A stretch of DNA of 64,000 nucleotides, taken from assembly GCA_949373095.1 (NCBI GenBank), contig CASIBY010000010.1, forward strand, positions 1 through 64,000, read 5' to 3'. The position numbers and the translations under genes are program-made. The notes below the pieces were generated by a model. That model ran no database searches. It was given only the letters and a program-made list of their open reading frames with translations, and was not told the DNA's origin. Within the stretch, counting starts at the first letter, position 1. The number at the start of each line of letters is the position of its first letter. Shown piece after piece: positions 18,529 to 28,121 of this stretch. The stretch comes from Candidatus Poseidoniaceae archaeon. GTDB taxonomy: Archaea; Thermoplasmatota; Poseidoniia; Poseidoniales; Poseidoniaceae.

Positions 18529-19578
18529 ATGGCCTTTGCCGTGAGCATCTTCAGCCCTGCGGAGTTATCCGTTTTGGTTTTGTGGATGTTGGTAATTACG
18601 ATTCCGATCATATATGCGTTTAGGACGGATACTTCGTTGGCGATGGGAATCACAGTGAGCGTTCTCCTTGGTTCGGTGGTTCAGGTATTATGGTCTCTAC
18701 TCGCTTCATGGGAGGTGGTTTATTTTTGGGTCTGGTCTGATTTTGTACTCGTTCCTGCACGAACAACCGGAACTCCAAACTTCTGGCACACTTTAGTTTC
18801 CGCAGGATTTCTTCATAGCCAAGGCGACCTCACACACGTTCTCGGCAATGTCATTATTCTTGCTTTGGTTGGAGTTCCTCTCGAGCAACGTCTAGGAAGA
18901 GGCCGATTTGCCTGTGTTTACCTCGTTGGCCTCCTCGGAGGCTCGCTGTGCTGGACGGTGTTTAATGCAGGTTCAACCACCATGGCACTCGGTGCATCAG
19001 GGGCCGCCTTTGGCCTCCTAGGGGCTTACCTTTCAGGTTGGCCAAAGGATGAGATTCCATTCCCTCTCCTTTTGATTCGGCCTTGGCCCGTTGTTTTTAT
19101 CGCATTACTATACTTTGGAATGGAACTCATCCGCGCACTTTCAACAATGAATTCAGGGCAATCCAGCGGCATTGCACACATGGCACACATTGGCGGCTTT
19201 GTTGCCGCTTATGCCTGTTTGCCGTTGATTGCCCGAGGAGGTCCAGTTGAACTTGGTGTGATTGACGGGGGTCCAAGCGGGCAAGATGCAGTTTCGGCTC
19301 GGCTTCGTAAAATGAAATCCACTATGGTCTCTCTTGACAATCTCACAGACCCGTGGACTGAACGAGGAATCGCCATTCCAAAACACCTGCGGGAGCCTTT
19401 CAAGAATTTACTTCAGGCGGGAGATGAACCCGAAACACGGATGGCTTGGATGGAGCACATTGCTGATGCGGGTTCATGTCCAACATGCAAGGGGCCGCTC
19501 GGATTAGTAGAACGACAATCAGGCCCCCGATTGCAATGTTCAACATCAAGTTCACATTTTGAATGGCCTTCCTCCTGA
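18529..19578 (+). CDS. Rhomboid-family intramembrane serine protease
   Basis: A 349-residue polytopic protein. The catalytic Ser lies in ALGASGAAFGLLGAYLSG (GxSG) and the catalytic His in MAHIGGFVAAY, with the HxxxN-type HVLGNVIIL helix between. These residues support an active protease cutting substrates within the membrane. After the helices comes a cytoplasmic domain ending CPTCKGPLG-x10-LQCSTSSSHFEW, a possible zinc-binding end. The ATG at 18529 is preferred because AAGGGG precedes it; upstream in-frame starts exist at 18490 (ATG) and 18445 (TTG). It is divergent from the ABC gene and lies ahead of the giant subtilase. Confidence 0.88.
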   Translation: MAFAVSIFSPAELSVLVLWMLVITIPIIYAFRTDTSLAMGITVSVLLGSVVQVLWSLLASWEVVYFWVWSDFVLVPARTTGTPNFWHTLVSAGFLHSQGDLTHVLGNVIILALVGVPLEQRLGRGRFACVYLVGLLGGSLCWTVFNAGSTTMALGASGAAFGLLGAYLSGWPKDEIPFPLLLIRPWPVVFIALLYFGMELIRALSTMNSGQSSGIAHMAHIGGFVAAYACLPLIARGGPVELGVIDGGPSGQDAVSARLRKMKSTMVSLDNLTDPWTERGIAIPKHLREPFKNLLQAGDEPETRMAWMEHIADAGSCPTCKGPLGLVERQSGPRLQCSTSSSHFEWPSS

Positions 19579-19674
19579 ATGTTAGATTTCGTCCCTTTTT
19601 GGACTACCGTTCCGGTGGCTTGATACCACAACATCAAAGCCCCAAAAGTGGATAGACTCAAAGGGGGGGTTGTT

Positions 19675-22600
19675 ATGCAAGAAATAGTGAGGCGAATGGA
19701 GAGAACATCTTCGGCAACAAATTCGCACCGCAGAGCCGCATATTTGTTTGCGCTCATCGTCTTGATTGCTGATGTTAGCGGGATGGCCCTTGCTCAAGAA
19801 ACTACGGTGGATGAAGAGCTTGGTTTTACGGACCCGATATTGATTGATTCCCTTCCTCCATTGATGTGCGACGAAGAACTTTGCTTGCGTCCAACTCGCA
19901 TGATTGACAGAGGTGACCGTGCATCATCAGAAGACTCGATGTGGTGGCTTGCCTACGGTCCCGATTTGGATTGGAACGGAATGGACGACCGTCTACAGCG
20001 TGTCATTAGCGGTCAAGAGTCCATCTCTCCAACGTCCATCATCGGTGATGATGGGAGAAAGACTGTGGCCATTGTCGTTGATTATGCATGGAGGCCACAA
20101 GCCGAGGAACTTGAGGATTTAGAACAAGTTCTAGAGAGTCATGGCTGGGTCGGAGAAGACCAAGGTGCTTGGTATCAGGTCTTGGATTCCCTCGACGCGG
20201 TGGTTCTGGACAAGGTTCCTGTGAGTGCACTCATGGATATCTATCATCTTGAAGGGGTTGTCGTCATCGAAATGCAAAACGTGATGGTCCCCTTCAATGG
20301 AGTGGCATCCAAGGCAGCAAAGTCGATGCCTTCGGACACCTATACCAACTCGACATATACGCGTGGCTATAACGGCGAGGGAGTCGTTGTGGCGGTCTTG
20401 GATACCGGCGTAGATAACGAACATCGTGCTCTCAACGATTTTGATGATTTGAGTGATGAACCTGATGCTGATGCCACCAGTTATGATGATCAAAAATGGG
20501 TCGCTGGATTCGATGCGACATCTGCAAGTTCAAACACCGATGGGACGGATGACCCAGATGACGGGCAAGGCCACGGCACTCACGTCGCAGCAACAGCGAT
20601 TGGGACAGGGGGTTCAAATCGCGAGCATACCGGAACCGGAATGGGAGCCTATCTTGTTGATATCAAGGTCCTTACTGATTCCGGAGGCACAAACTCACAA
20701 GCATCCATTAGCGGAATGCAGTGGATGATCAATAACAAAGACACAGACTGGGGCATCAATGAATCCCGAGGAATCGATGTAGCATCAATGTCCTTTGGCT
20801 CCGTATCGTCTCCTTTGAATCCTGACGACGACGGTGATAATGGCTCAGGGGCTGAGGCTCGTCTCGTTAATACTGCAACTACGAACGGAATCGCATGCAT
20901 CGTAGCCATGGGGAATGACGGAAATCAACGGGTACCATCTCCAGCCAGTGCTGATGGGGCGATTTCAATAGGTTCCGTAGATGACCGGAATACAGTCAAC
21001 AGAACGGATGATGAACTCGCAGATTACAGTAATTATGGTCCTCGTTTGGATGATGGAGACGATGATGATTGGGATGAATTAAAACCTGACGTCACGGCCT
21101 TTGGCAGCAATATTATTTCGGCCACAGCAGCAGTAGGGGCGAGTATTCCCGGCCAACCTGAAAGGCCACTTGCAGCTAACGAATATGACTCAAAGAGCGG
21201 AACCAGTATGGCTACGCCAGTGGTTTCCGGAATCGTTGCAGCAATGATCCAAGCAGATGAAGATCTCACCCCCGAGAAAATTAAAGACATTCTACGAAAT
21301 TCATCCGAGTCAAGGAGTGAGTCCGGTGAACCAATTGCATCTGAGCCATCTGTTTCAGACCGTTGGAATGACAAGTGGGGCTTTGGACTTGTTGATGCTG
21401 CTTGCGCCCTTGACTTTGTTTTGGGTGCCGATGAATGTGGAGGAGATGTGGTAGATGTGAATACGATTGTTGACATGGGTATCAATTTCACAGGCCCTGC
21501 ATTAGGGACGAAATTATCCGGACTTGTTGAATTTACAGGCATGGTTGAAGGAACTGAGGCAGAGCGCATTGAGTTCAAAATTGATCGTGGTGATTGGACA
21601 TTTGGAACTGATGTCGCTAATGAAGATGGAAAAAGCGTAAACTGGTACTTCAATTGGGACTCAACCGCTTCTGATGATGGACAAGTGGACATTAAGATCC
21701 GTGCACTCAATGCCTCTGGTCTCAAAAGCAACATCTCCATGCGTTCGTATATTGTAGATAATATCCCTCCATCCCCGGACTTCTCCTTCACGGGAGCAGT
21801 AGAGATTTTTGACGATGGCCTTCAGGTGAATTCTGCTTTGCAAGGTTCAATTCTTGAAATTCGTTTCGAAATCCGCAACAGCGGAGATTTGGATGCAAAC
21901 GACATTTATGTCCGATTGGATGGACCAGGAGAAGACTCGGCCACATACCCTTCTGATGGTTACATCACCAGCCTTGCCAAAGGGGAATCGGCTCAGGCCA
22001 CCCTGTATTGGTGGGCAACTGAAGCGGGCTCCCATGATGTCAGTGTCTTAATTGACCCATCCGATGCACAGAACGATCCCAAACCCGAAGACAACACCTA
22101 CACGTTTCCCTTCCAAGTCGATGAACGACCGGTTGAACCTATGCTTCGCTTTTTACCTGGTTCAGCGCGGTTAAAACCGGTAATTCCTACCCCTGATGCT
22201 CCTTTTGAGATCAATATCAGAGTGGATAACCTTGGCGAAACACAAGCAACCAACCTCAAAGTAAGTCTTGCGAAGCAAGATTATGAAACCGGATTCTATG
22301 GTGACTTTACTGATGATGTGACCTTGAACCTTGTACCGGGTTCGGAGACAGGTTCCGGAAATATCATTGCCCGATTTGCCGATATGGTCTCCGAGCCAGG
22401 AGTGGTTTCATACCGAGCAACCCTCACGGGTTCAGGAGTTGAATTTGAGCATAGTAAACTGTTTTTCAACGTCACGGTTGGCTACTTCAATTTGGGGTCG
22501 AAATCTACGCTTTCATTAGCTACAAAAGAAACACCACTTGAATTCGTGGGACTCCCTGACGGAGGATTGCTCTTTACAACTCGGGACGGAGAACTTCATG

Positions 22601-24312
22601 TCCGTACAATCTCTTCATCCCTTGCAATGCCTGGCGATATTCTGCTGGAAAACGATTGGGGTGGAGAGTTAGCCGTTTACCAACGGGAAGATGGTTTGGT
22701 CCAGGCGGCATGGAGTCGTCGTAGCATCAATGCAGAAGGTTACACTCTGACAGATATTGCCATGACGTCAATATCTGCGGCTGGAAAAACAACTGCTAAG
22801 CACTACCACATGCAACCATTGAAACTCACAGAAGGTACCTACCATGGCTTTACGTTTGATGAATATGATGGGGCGATGGTTCTCGCAGGATATCATCGTG
22901 ACCTTTCAACAGGTGGTTCATGGCAGGACATTACATCGATTTTTGTAATCTCATCATCTACTCCAGACCGAGGACCTTCATGGGGTAACGCAGTTACGGT
23001 TCTTGCTAATGTGGACATCAGTAATGCTGATTCAAGTTCACTTGGCGTGGCTTTAGGTAACGAATACCTTCACATTCTTTACCATGAATACAGAGAGGAT
23101 GTCACCGGCATAAAACGAGCCGGATTGATGTATACCCATGGCGAATTTACAGAATCTTCGTGGACGTTCCAATCTTCCGTCGGGGACAATGTGGGGGAGG
23201 CTGCGTTAGAAGTCATTGTCGTTGATGGAGAAGACAGATTGGTTGGGGCATGGATTGAGGGCATGGGGAGAACAACCACAGTAGTCACTGCAGTGACTGA
23301 TTCGGTATGGTCGATCAGTGAACCCAACCACCTTCTCTCACCTGGTGCAACATCAATTCATCTTCAAGTGCGCTCTGAAGGGGTGTACCTTTACCATGAC
23401 GAAATCAATTATTTAGGTCCAGTTGTACGTTGGGGTCTCATGGCTGATAAAGACGGACAAGCCGTAAAGGGCCTATCGAATCTGCTCATCGACGGTATTC
23501 TGTTCGGCATAAGTTCCATGGAGGAGGACACGCTTGTGTGTTCGAGTTCCACAAACGGAGTGTTCGCACTCCACAAGCAAGCGTCTCTTGCTGGGAATCA
23601 GGATTCGATTAAATCAAGTTCAATACTCGATTTACTTCTTGGGCCACTTCCTGGAACGGATGCAACAAAACGGCTCATTCTAGCAGGGGCAATCCTCACC
23701 ATCAGCCTCTTCCTGGTTGGAGTTATTGTTGCCGTGAGACGCTCTCATTCAAGAGATGACGATGGCATACTTGTGTCGGATGGTTATCAAGACGGCATTG
23801 AGATTATGATTCAGCCTGAACAAGATGATGGGCCCCTCCTATCGGTAGATGGGGATGATTCAGTTCTTGTTGCAAGCAATTCAATGAGTGTGGTCATGGA
23901 AGATGAACTCGTCATTGAAGACCCAACGCTCTCTCAAGAATTGGAACGTAAAGTGCAAGACGGTGAAGGGAATGCTCGTCTCCAACGCCGCATGGTGAGG
24001 AAGCAACAGCGAGAAGTGAGCGAAATGGTTGCAACCATGCCTCTTCCAGGCCAACTTCCACCGTTGCCATTGCCAGGCGAATTACCTCTTCCAGGTCAAC
24101 TACCACCGTTGCCCTTACCTGGCGAACTACCGCTTGCAGGTCAACTTCCACCGATGCCCTTGCCCGGTGAACTCCCCCTTCCTGGTATTATGCCCCTACC
24201 TGAAATAAAGCGGGATGCACAATGTCCAGAATGTAATGCGGCGTTTACCGTCAAAGATTTGACGTTGAAGCGAATTAAGTGTCCGATTTGCTCGACCGCA
24301 TTTGACCTATGA
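19675..24312 (+). CDS. Membrane-anchored subtilisin-like serine protease (S8) with cytoplasmic zinc ribbon
   Basis: A 1545-residue protease. An N-terminal signal segment (AAYLFALIVLIADVSGMALA) is followed by a propeptide-like region and an S8 domain with the full triad: Asp about 243 in VLDTGVD, His about 300 in GHGTHVA, Ser about 511 in SGTSMATP. Next come Ig/CARDB-type beta domains and a long beta-rich region of propeller-like appearance, then one helix at about 1333-1356. The cytoplasmic tail has Pro/Leu repeats (LPGQLPPLPLPGELP) and ends in a zinc ribbon, CPEC about 1517 and CPIC about 1539. It is probably an ectoprotease digesting environmental protein or processing surface proteins. ATG at 19675 was chosen over a GTG at 19648. 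GlmS starts nine bases after its stop. Confidence 0.9.
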   Translation: MQEIVRRMERTSSATNSHRRAAYLFALIVLIADVSGMALAQETTVDEELGFTDPILIDSLPPLMCDEELCLRPTRMIDRGDRASSEDSMWWLAYGPDLDWNGMDDRLQRVISGQESISPTSIIGDDGRKTVAIVVDYAWRPQAEELEDLEQVLESHGWVGEDQGAWYQVLDSLDAVVLDKVPVSALMDIYHLEGVVVIEMQNVMVPFNGVASKAAKSMPSDTYTNSTYTRGYNGEGVVVAVLDTGVDNEHRALNDFDDLSDEPDADATSYDDQKWVAGFDATSASSNTDGTDDPDDGQGHGTHVAATAIGTGGSNREHTGTGMGAYLVDIKVLTDSGGTNSQASISGMQWMINNKDTDWGINESRGIDVASMSFGSVSSPLNPDDDGDNGSGAEARLVNTATTNGIACIVAMGNDGNQRVPSPASADGAISIGSVDDRNTVNRTDDELADYSNYGPRLDDGDDDDWDELKPDVTAFGSNIISATAAVGASIPGQPERPLAANEYDSKSGTSMATPVVSGIVAAMIQADEDLTPEKIKDILRNSSESRSESGEPIASEPSVSDRWNDKWGFGLVDAACALDFVLGADECGGDVVDVNTIVDMGINFTGPALGTKLSGLVEFTGMVEGTEAERIEFKIDRGDWTFGTDVANEDGKSVNWYFNWDSTASDDGQVDIKIRALNASGLKSNISMRSYIVDNIPPSPDFSFTGAVEIFDDGLQVNSALQGSILEIRFEIRNSGDLDANDIYVRLDGPGEDSATYPSDGYITSLAKGESAQATLYWWATEAGSHDVSVLIDPSDAQNDPKPEDNTYTFPFQVDERPVEPMLRFLPGSARLKPVIPTPDAPFEINIRVDNLGETQATNLKVSLAKQDYETGFYGDFTDDVTLNLVPGSETGSGNIIARFADMVSEPGVVSYRATLTGSGVEFEHSKLFFNVTVGYFNLGSKSTLSLATKETPLEFVGLPDGGLLFTTRDGELHVRTISSSLAMPGDILLENDWGGELAVYQREDGLVQAAWSRRSINAEGYTLTDIAMTSISAAGKTTAKHYHMQPLKLTEGTYHGFTFDEYDGAMVLAGYHRDLSTGGSWQDITSIFVISSSTPDRGPSWGNAVTVLANVDISNADSSSLGVALGNEYLHILYHEYREDVTGIKRAGLMYTHGEFTESSWTFQSSVGDNVGEAALEVIVVDGEDRLVGAWIEGMGRTTTVVTAVTDSVWSISEPNHLLSPGATSIHLQVRSEGVYLYHDEINYLGPVVRWGLMADKDGQAVKGLSNLLIDGILFGISSMEEDTLVCSSSTNGVFALHKQASLAGNQDSIKSSSILDLLLGPLPGTDATKRLILAGAILTISLFLVGVIVAVRRSHSRDDDGILVSDGYQDGIEIMIQPEQDDGPLLSVDGDDSVLVASNSMSVVMEDELVIEDPTLSQELERKVQDGEGNARLQRRMVRKQQREVSEMVATMPLPGQLPPLPLPGELPLPGQLPPLPLPGELPLAGQLPPMPLPGELPLPGIMPLPEIKRDAQCPECNAAFTVKDLTLKRIKCPICSTAFDL
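24041..24195. repeat. Pro/Leu-rich coding repeat in subtilase tail
   Basis: About three and a half degenerate copies of a roughly 45-base unit encoding LPGQLPPLPLPGELP-type sequence in the cytoplasmic tail of the S8 protease. It resembles a polyproline-rich spacer that could bind an SH3/WW-like partner. Confidence 0.8.
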
Positions 24313-24321
24313 GGAATATCA

Positions 24322-26145
24322 ATGTGCGGCATCTTTGGATATATTGGCCATCAACGTTCTCTACCTATCTTGGTTGAGGGATTGAGGCGCTTAGAGTATC
24401 GCGGGTACGATTCTACTGGAGTGGGGCTCCACGATGGAGAATCCATCAGCGTTCACAAGACCGTTGGAAAGGTCGTTAATTTGAAACAGGTATTGCCCGA
24501 TGTAGCAAATGCAACGATGGGCATTGCTCACACACGCTGGGCAACTCACGGTGGTGTGACTCAAGAAAACACACATCCGCATGCATCCTATGATGGTAAG
24601 GTTCTCCTCGTACACAACGGCATCATTGAAAATTATCGTCCGCTACGAGCGAAACTTATTGCCAAGGGAATTGAGCTCCAAAGCGAAACGGATTCAGAGG
24701 TTCTTGCCCATATGATCGGGCTTGAATTGGAAGCCGGCGCATCCCCCCAAGATTCAGTCCGGAAAATGCTCAAGCGAGTCCGAGGCACTTGGGGTATTTG
24801 TGTCATGTTCCATGACCATGATTTCTTGGTCTGTGCACGTAATGGGTCCCCTCTCATCATCGGCCAGGGAAACGGTGAGATGTTTGTTTCTAGTGACCCT
24901 CATCCACTGACCTCGCACACTCAACATGTAGTTTACCTTGAGGATGGAGACATGGCAACTATCACAAGAGATTCTATCAAAGTCGCTTCAAAACAGGGTC
25001 GTTCCATTCAAGCGAATGTTCAGACACTTGAAGATTCATGGGCTGAATCAGAGCTTGGCGATGCTCCTCATTACATGTACAAGGAGATTTACGAACAGCC
25101 CGATGCGCTCCGGCATTGCATTACAGGCAGGGTCGACCGAGAGATGGGTACTGGAAGGCTGGGTGGGATGCGTTTGGCTCACTCAACTCTTGTCCAAGCA
25201 CCTCACGTCCGCTTGCTTGGATGTGGAACCGCTGCCTTTGCTGCTGAGATCGGCCAAATGCTCATAGAGAAAATGGCTCGTATCCCAGCCGTAACTCACA
25301 TCGCAAGCGAATACAGGAATAACGATCCTATCATCAATACAAAAGCGATTTATCTAGCCGTTACTCAATCAGGAGAGACGGCAGATACGATTTCCGCAAT
25401 CAAAGAGGTTCAATTGAAGGGAGGTCAGGTCTTTGGGGTAGTCAATGTCGTAGGTTCGACAATTGCTCGCCTGTGCGGTCAAGGCGTTTACATTCATTCA
25501 GGGCCAGAACAATCTGTAGCCTCAACAAAGGCCTTCACAAATATGGTTGGCGCATTGACCATATTTGCTATGCAACTTGGACGCAGCCGCAACATGTCCA
25601 AAGAACAAGGTCGTGAATTGATTCAACAACTTCAGCAGGCCCCGCATCTTATGGAAGCCTATTTCGAAGATGTCGGCCCAATTGATGAGGCCGTAGACCT
25701 TCTCGCTAATGCAAAGTCCGTGTTGTACTTGGGCCGTGGCCTCTCGGCTCCAGTGGCCAAAGAAGGTGCATTGAAACTGATGGAGCTTGCCTATATTCCA
25801 TGCCTTGCATATCCTGCGGGTGAAATGAAACATGGACCAATGGCTCTCCTTGAAGACGGAAGTCCGGTTGTTGTTGTCGCTCCAAGCGACCATTTGAAGG
25901 AAAAAACCTTGCTTGCAATCCATGAATGCAAGGCACGAGGTGCAAAGATAATCCTGATTCATGAAAAAGGCGACGCAATTGCTGAGGAAGGCGATATTTC
26001 GATCGCAATACCAAAGATTCATCCTTGGTTGACCCCGCTACTTACGGTACTTCCTCTTCAATTAATGGCATACAGAACCGCTGTACGTCTTGGCAGGGAT
26101 GTTGACCGACCTAGAAACCTGGCCAAGTCGGTTACTGTTGAATGA
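24322..26145 (+). CDS. glmS: Glucosamine-fructose-6-phosphate aminotransferase
   Basis: A 607-residue isomerising enzyme making glucosamine-6-phosphate from fructose-6-phosphate and glutamine, the entry to UDP-GlcNAc and surface glycans. The N-terminal glutaminase starts with the nucleophile Cys2 (MCGIFGYIGH) and has RRLEYRGYDSTG, TRWATHG and HNGIIENY. Two SIS domains follow (LLGCGTAAFAAEIG, TQSGETADT, SVASTKAFTN, LGRGLSAPVAKEGALKLMEL), and the C-terminus has the expected LAKSVTVE. Full length compared with bacterial GlmS. GAGGAATATCA before the ATG includes the upstream stop, giving a possible ribosome-binding site. Confidence 0.97.
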   Translation: MCGIFGYIGHQRSLPILVEGLRRLEYRGYDSTGVGLHDGESISVHKTVGKVVNLKQVLPDVANATMGIAHTRWATHGGVTQENTHPHASYDGKVLLVHNGIIENYRPLRAKLIAKGIELQSETDSEVLAHMIGLELEAGASPQDSVRKMLKRVRGTWGICVMFHDHDFLVCARNGSPLIIGQGNGEMFVSSDPHPLTSHTQHVVYLEDGDMATITRDSIKVASKQGRSIQANVQTLEDSWAESELGDAPHYMYKEIYEQPDALRHCITGRVDREMGTGRLGGMRLAHSTLVQAPHVRLLGCGTAAFAAEIGQMLIEKMARIPAVTHIASEYRNNDPIINTKAIYLAVTQSGETADTISAIKEVQLKGGQVFGVVNVVGSTIARLCGQGVYIHSGPEQSVASTKAFTNMVGALTIFAMQLGRSRNMSKEQGRELIQQLQQAPHLMEAYFEDVGPIDEAVDLLANAKSVLYLGRGLSAPVAKEGALKLMELAYIPCLAYPAGEMKHGPMALLEDGSPVVVVAPSDHLKEKTLLAIHECKARGAKIILIHEKGDAIAEEGDISIAIPKIHPWLTPLLTVLPLQLMAYRTAVRLGRDVDRPRNLAKSVTVE

Positions 26146-26148
26146 ACT

Positions 26149-26868
26149 TCACAAGATTGTGAATCGCTGTTCCTCTTCTTTCCAGTTGAACGGTTTGTAA
26201 CCCAGCAAGTGGTTGGTGTGACGCATTTTGACAACTCCAATTTTCCGCGTGACATCGTCTCCATGACGCTCCATGACCAAGTGGACTACTCCATCTGAAA
26301 GATAATCTTCTACTCCGTATTCACCAAATTGCTTGTGATCTTCTCCAGTCATTTCACAGATGAAGAATGAGGTCAGTCCTAAACGACGAGTTGCTTCAAA
26401 GAGGCGGAAGATTTCATCACGTGGGTTTTCCATTTTGGTTAGGGTGAAAAAGGCTCCAAGGGAGTCGAAAACAAGAAGTTCAAATCCAATTGATTCTCGG
26501 TACGAGGTCAGTTGCTTGATAAGCTGGCCCATCCAATCAACACGGTTGCTCATTCCTTGTTCGTCAAGTTTGACGCGAAGGTCAGCGAGGTCAATAATTG
26601 CGATTCGATTTCGAACACGGGGGTCATCCACGTTCATTCCCATGTTTGCCATGTGAGATCGTAGCGATTCTTTCCCTTGTTCAAGTGTCACATAGATTCC
26701 ACTTGTTTCACCGTAGAGAACAGCGTTGTAAAGCATGGAAAACGTTAGGCTGGATTTCATTGCACCCGATGCGCCTGCGACGATGCAAATGTGCCCCTGT
26801 GGGATGCCGCCTTGCATTTTTTCGTCCAGACCTTCGATATGTGTTGGGATTCGTTCCATTGCACTCAT
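26149..26868 (-). CDS. KaiC/RadA-like ATPase with atypical Walker A
   Basis: A 239-residue single-domain RecA-fold protein of the archaeal KaiC-like family. It begins with the family signature IEGLDEKMQGGIPQGHICIV. The P-loop reads GASGAMKSS, with Met in place of the Gly before Lys. The acidic pair after GIYVTLEQGKES and the Walker B strand FELLVFDSLGAFF are present. Members of this family act as signalling ATPases, often with archaella, gas-vesicle or phosphorylation modules; no partner is evident here. The ATG at 26868 is preferred to a GTG at 26877. It is tail-to-tail with glmS and divergent from the Maf-like gene. Confidence 0.8.
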   Translation of the reverse strand: MSAMERIPTHIEGLDEKMQGGIPQGHICIVAGASGAMKSSLTFSMLYNAVLYGETSGIYVTLEQGKESLRSHMANMGMNVDDPRVRNRIAIIDLADLRVKLDEQGMSNRVDWMGQLIKQLTSYRESIGFELLVFDSLGAFFTLTKMENPRDEIFRLFEATRRLGLTSFFICEMTGEDHKQFGEYGVEDYLSDGVVHLVMERHGDDVTRKIGVVKMRHTNHLLGYKPFNWKEEEQRFTIL

Positions 26869-26925
26869 ATGGCTCACTCACGCGGCGGTACACCTTCCAA
26901 TTCTTCAACCTCTCCCTTGAGATTC

Positions 26926-27537
26926 ATGAATCGCAACTTCCAAAGTGCACCGCTCCTTGGACAAAGTGTGAAGGTTTGGTTGGCATCGAATTCAGAGCGC
27001 CGAAAGGTGATGTTGGAGCAGTTATTCCCGGAGATTCATCAGTTCGGAGTGCCCGGTGTTGATGAAACTCCACCGACCGGTAGTGTTGACCATCAGGTAT
27101 TGACGATATGCAAACGAAAAGCCGAAGCGATATCCGACTTCACTGGCGCTCAGGTGACCATCGTCTCAGATACCATGATCAGTGACCCTGACGATCATTC
27201 GCTGAGCATGGGGAAGCCAAGTGACGCAGCGGAAGCCGCTATGATGCTTCACCGACTCTCCGGGCGCCGTCACCAGGTGTGGAGCGCTACTGGGATTCAT
27301 TTCATGGGGAAGTGGACGTTTTTCTGTGAGTTCGCCCTTGTTGAATTTCCAAACTTCAGTGATGAGGTTTTGATGGATTTGATTCAGTCAAACTCATGGA
27401 AAGGAAAGGCAGGAGGATACGATCTTCACGGGGCGATGGGTGAACATGCTCGTTTAGTAGACGGTAGCGAAGCGGTGGTGTTAGGGCTTGCCCAATCGGC
27501 AATGGATATGCTCGAACAACTGTCCAGTATAAGTTGA
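26926..27537 (+). CDS. Maf/HAM1-like nucleotide pyrophosphatase
   Basis: A 203-residue Maf-type protein. It has the phosphate-binding start WLASNSERRKVMLEQLFP (S/T-N-S-x-RR), the catalytic acidic block VDETPP, the KAEAIS helix, SDTMI with following Asp residues, and AGGYDLHGAMG near the C-terminus, equivalent to the AGAY-x-IQG motif. Maf proteins hydrolyse non-canonical or excess nucleoside triphosphates to monophosphates. The ATG at 26926 was chosen because homology begins there. Only 57 bases separate it from the divergent KaiC-like gene. Confidence 0.83.
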   Translation: MNRNFQSAPLLGQSVKVWLASNSERRKVMLEQLFPEIHQFGVPGVDETPPTGSVDHQVLTICKRKAEAISDFTGAQVTIVSDTMISDPDDHSLSMGKPSDAAEAAMMLHRLSGRRHQVWSATGIHFMGKWTFFCEFALVEFPNFSDEVLMDLIQSNSWKGKAGGYDLHGAMGEHARLVDGSEAVVLGLAQSAMDMLEQLSSIS

Positions 27538-27539
27538 TT

Positions 27540-28112
27540 TCACATCAACGGCGTAAGCCCAAGCTCATGCCTTTCCATGTCAACAACAACATTGATTCCA
27601 GGTATCATGAGTAACTTATCTTCTTGGTCAAGGGAGAAGATGTTGACTCCAGCCTCATCTCCCATGTGCTTCAATTCTCTTCTGCAGGCCATTTGATGGC
27701 TATCCATATGGACCAAGGGGCGTAAGTCCACGATGACCGTATCGCCTTGAAGGACTCGTTGGAGTATTTGCTGGGTATGAATGCGTTTCATGGCATCTGG
27801 TGCGACATATCTCAGGGCCTTAGATGGAAGTGCTTGTGGGCGGCCAGTATGAACTCCAAGGTCATGGAACGGTTCTCCGTCGGGTGTCACGGGACCAGTC
27901 CAGTTCAATGGAGGCTGAAGCCGTTCAAGAGTTGGCTGTAGAGTGGTTTGGTTGTTACTGGCCAACACAGGAGCTGGTTCAGCCGATTCAAGCGTGGTTT
28001 GTTCAACATGAACAGGGGTTGGAGCCGGTGTAAGGGACGCCGTTGGAGTGGCCTCTCGGCTTGTACTCCCTTCGGGGTCAGGTAATCCAAAGAATTGCCA
28101 CAGGTTCGCCAT
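27540..28112 (-). CDS. sepF: SepF-like cell division protein
   Basis: A 190-residue protein with archaeal SepF organisation: a short N-terminal amphipathic helix suitable for membrane binding (MANLWQFFGLPD), a disordered Pro/Thr-rich linker of about 90 residues, and a C-terminal SepF domain (GDTVIVDLRPLVHMDSHQMA ... VNIFSLDQEDKLLMIPG). SepF anchors FtsZ filaments to the membrane. GAGGAAATAGT before the ATG is a good ribosome-binding site. It starts nine bases after the upstream surface-protein gene, so division protein and surface protein are almost certainly cotranscribed. FtsZ is not in the window. The linker is long for the family. Confidence 0.82.
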   Translation of the reverse strand: MANLWQFFGLPDPEGSTSREATPTASLTPAPTPVHVEQTTLESAEPAPVLASNNQTTLQPTLERLQPPLNWTGPVTPDGEPFHDLGVHTGRPQALPSKALRYVAPDAMKRIHTQQILQRVLQGDTVIVDLRPLVHMDSHQMACRRELKHMGDEAGVNIFSLDQEDKLLMIPGINVVVDMERHELGLTPLM

Positions 28113-28121
28113 ACTATTTCC

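Noticed and set aside
26791-26925. Longer N-terminus for the Maf-like protein
   Set aside because: The extra residues overlap the divergent KaiC-like gene and have no Maf similarity; homology starts after the ATG at 26926.
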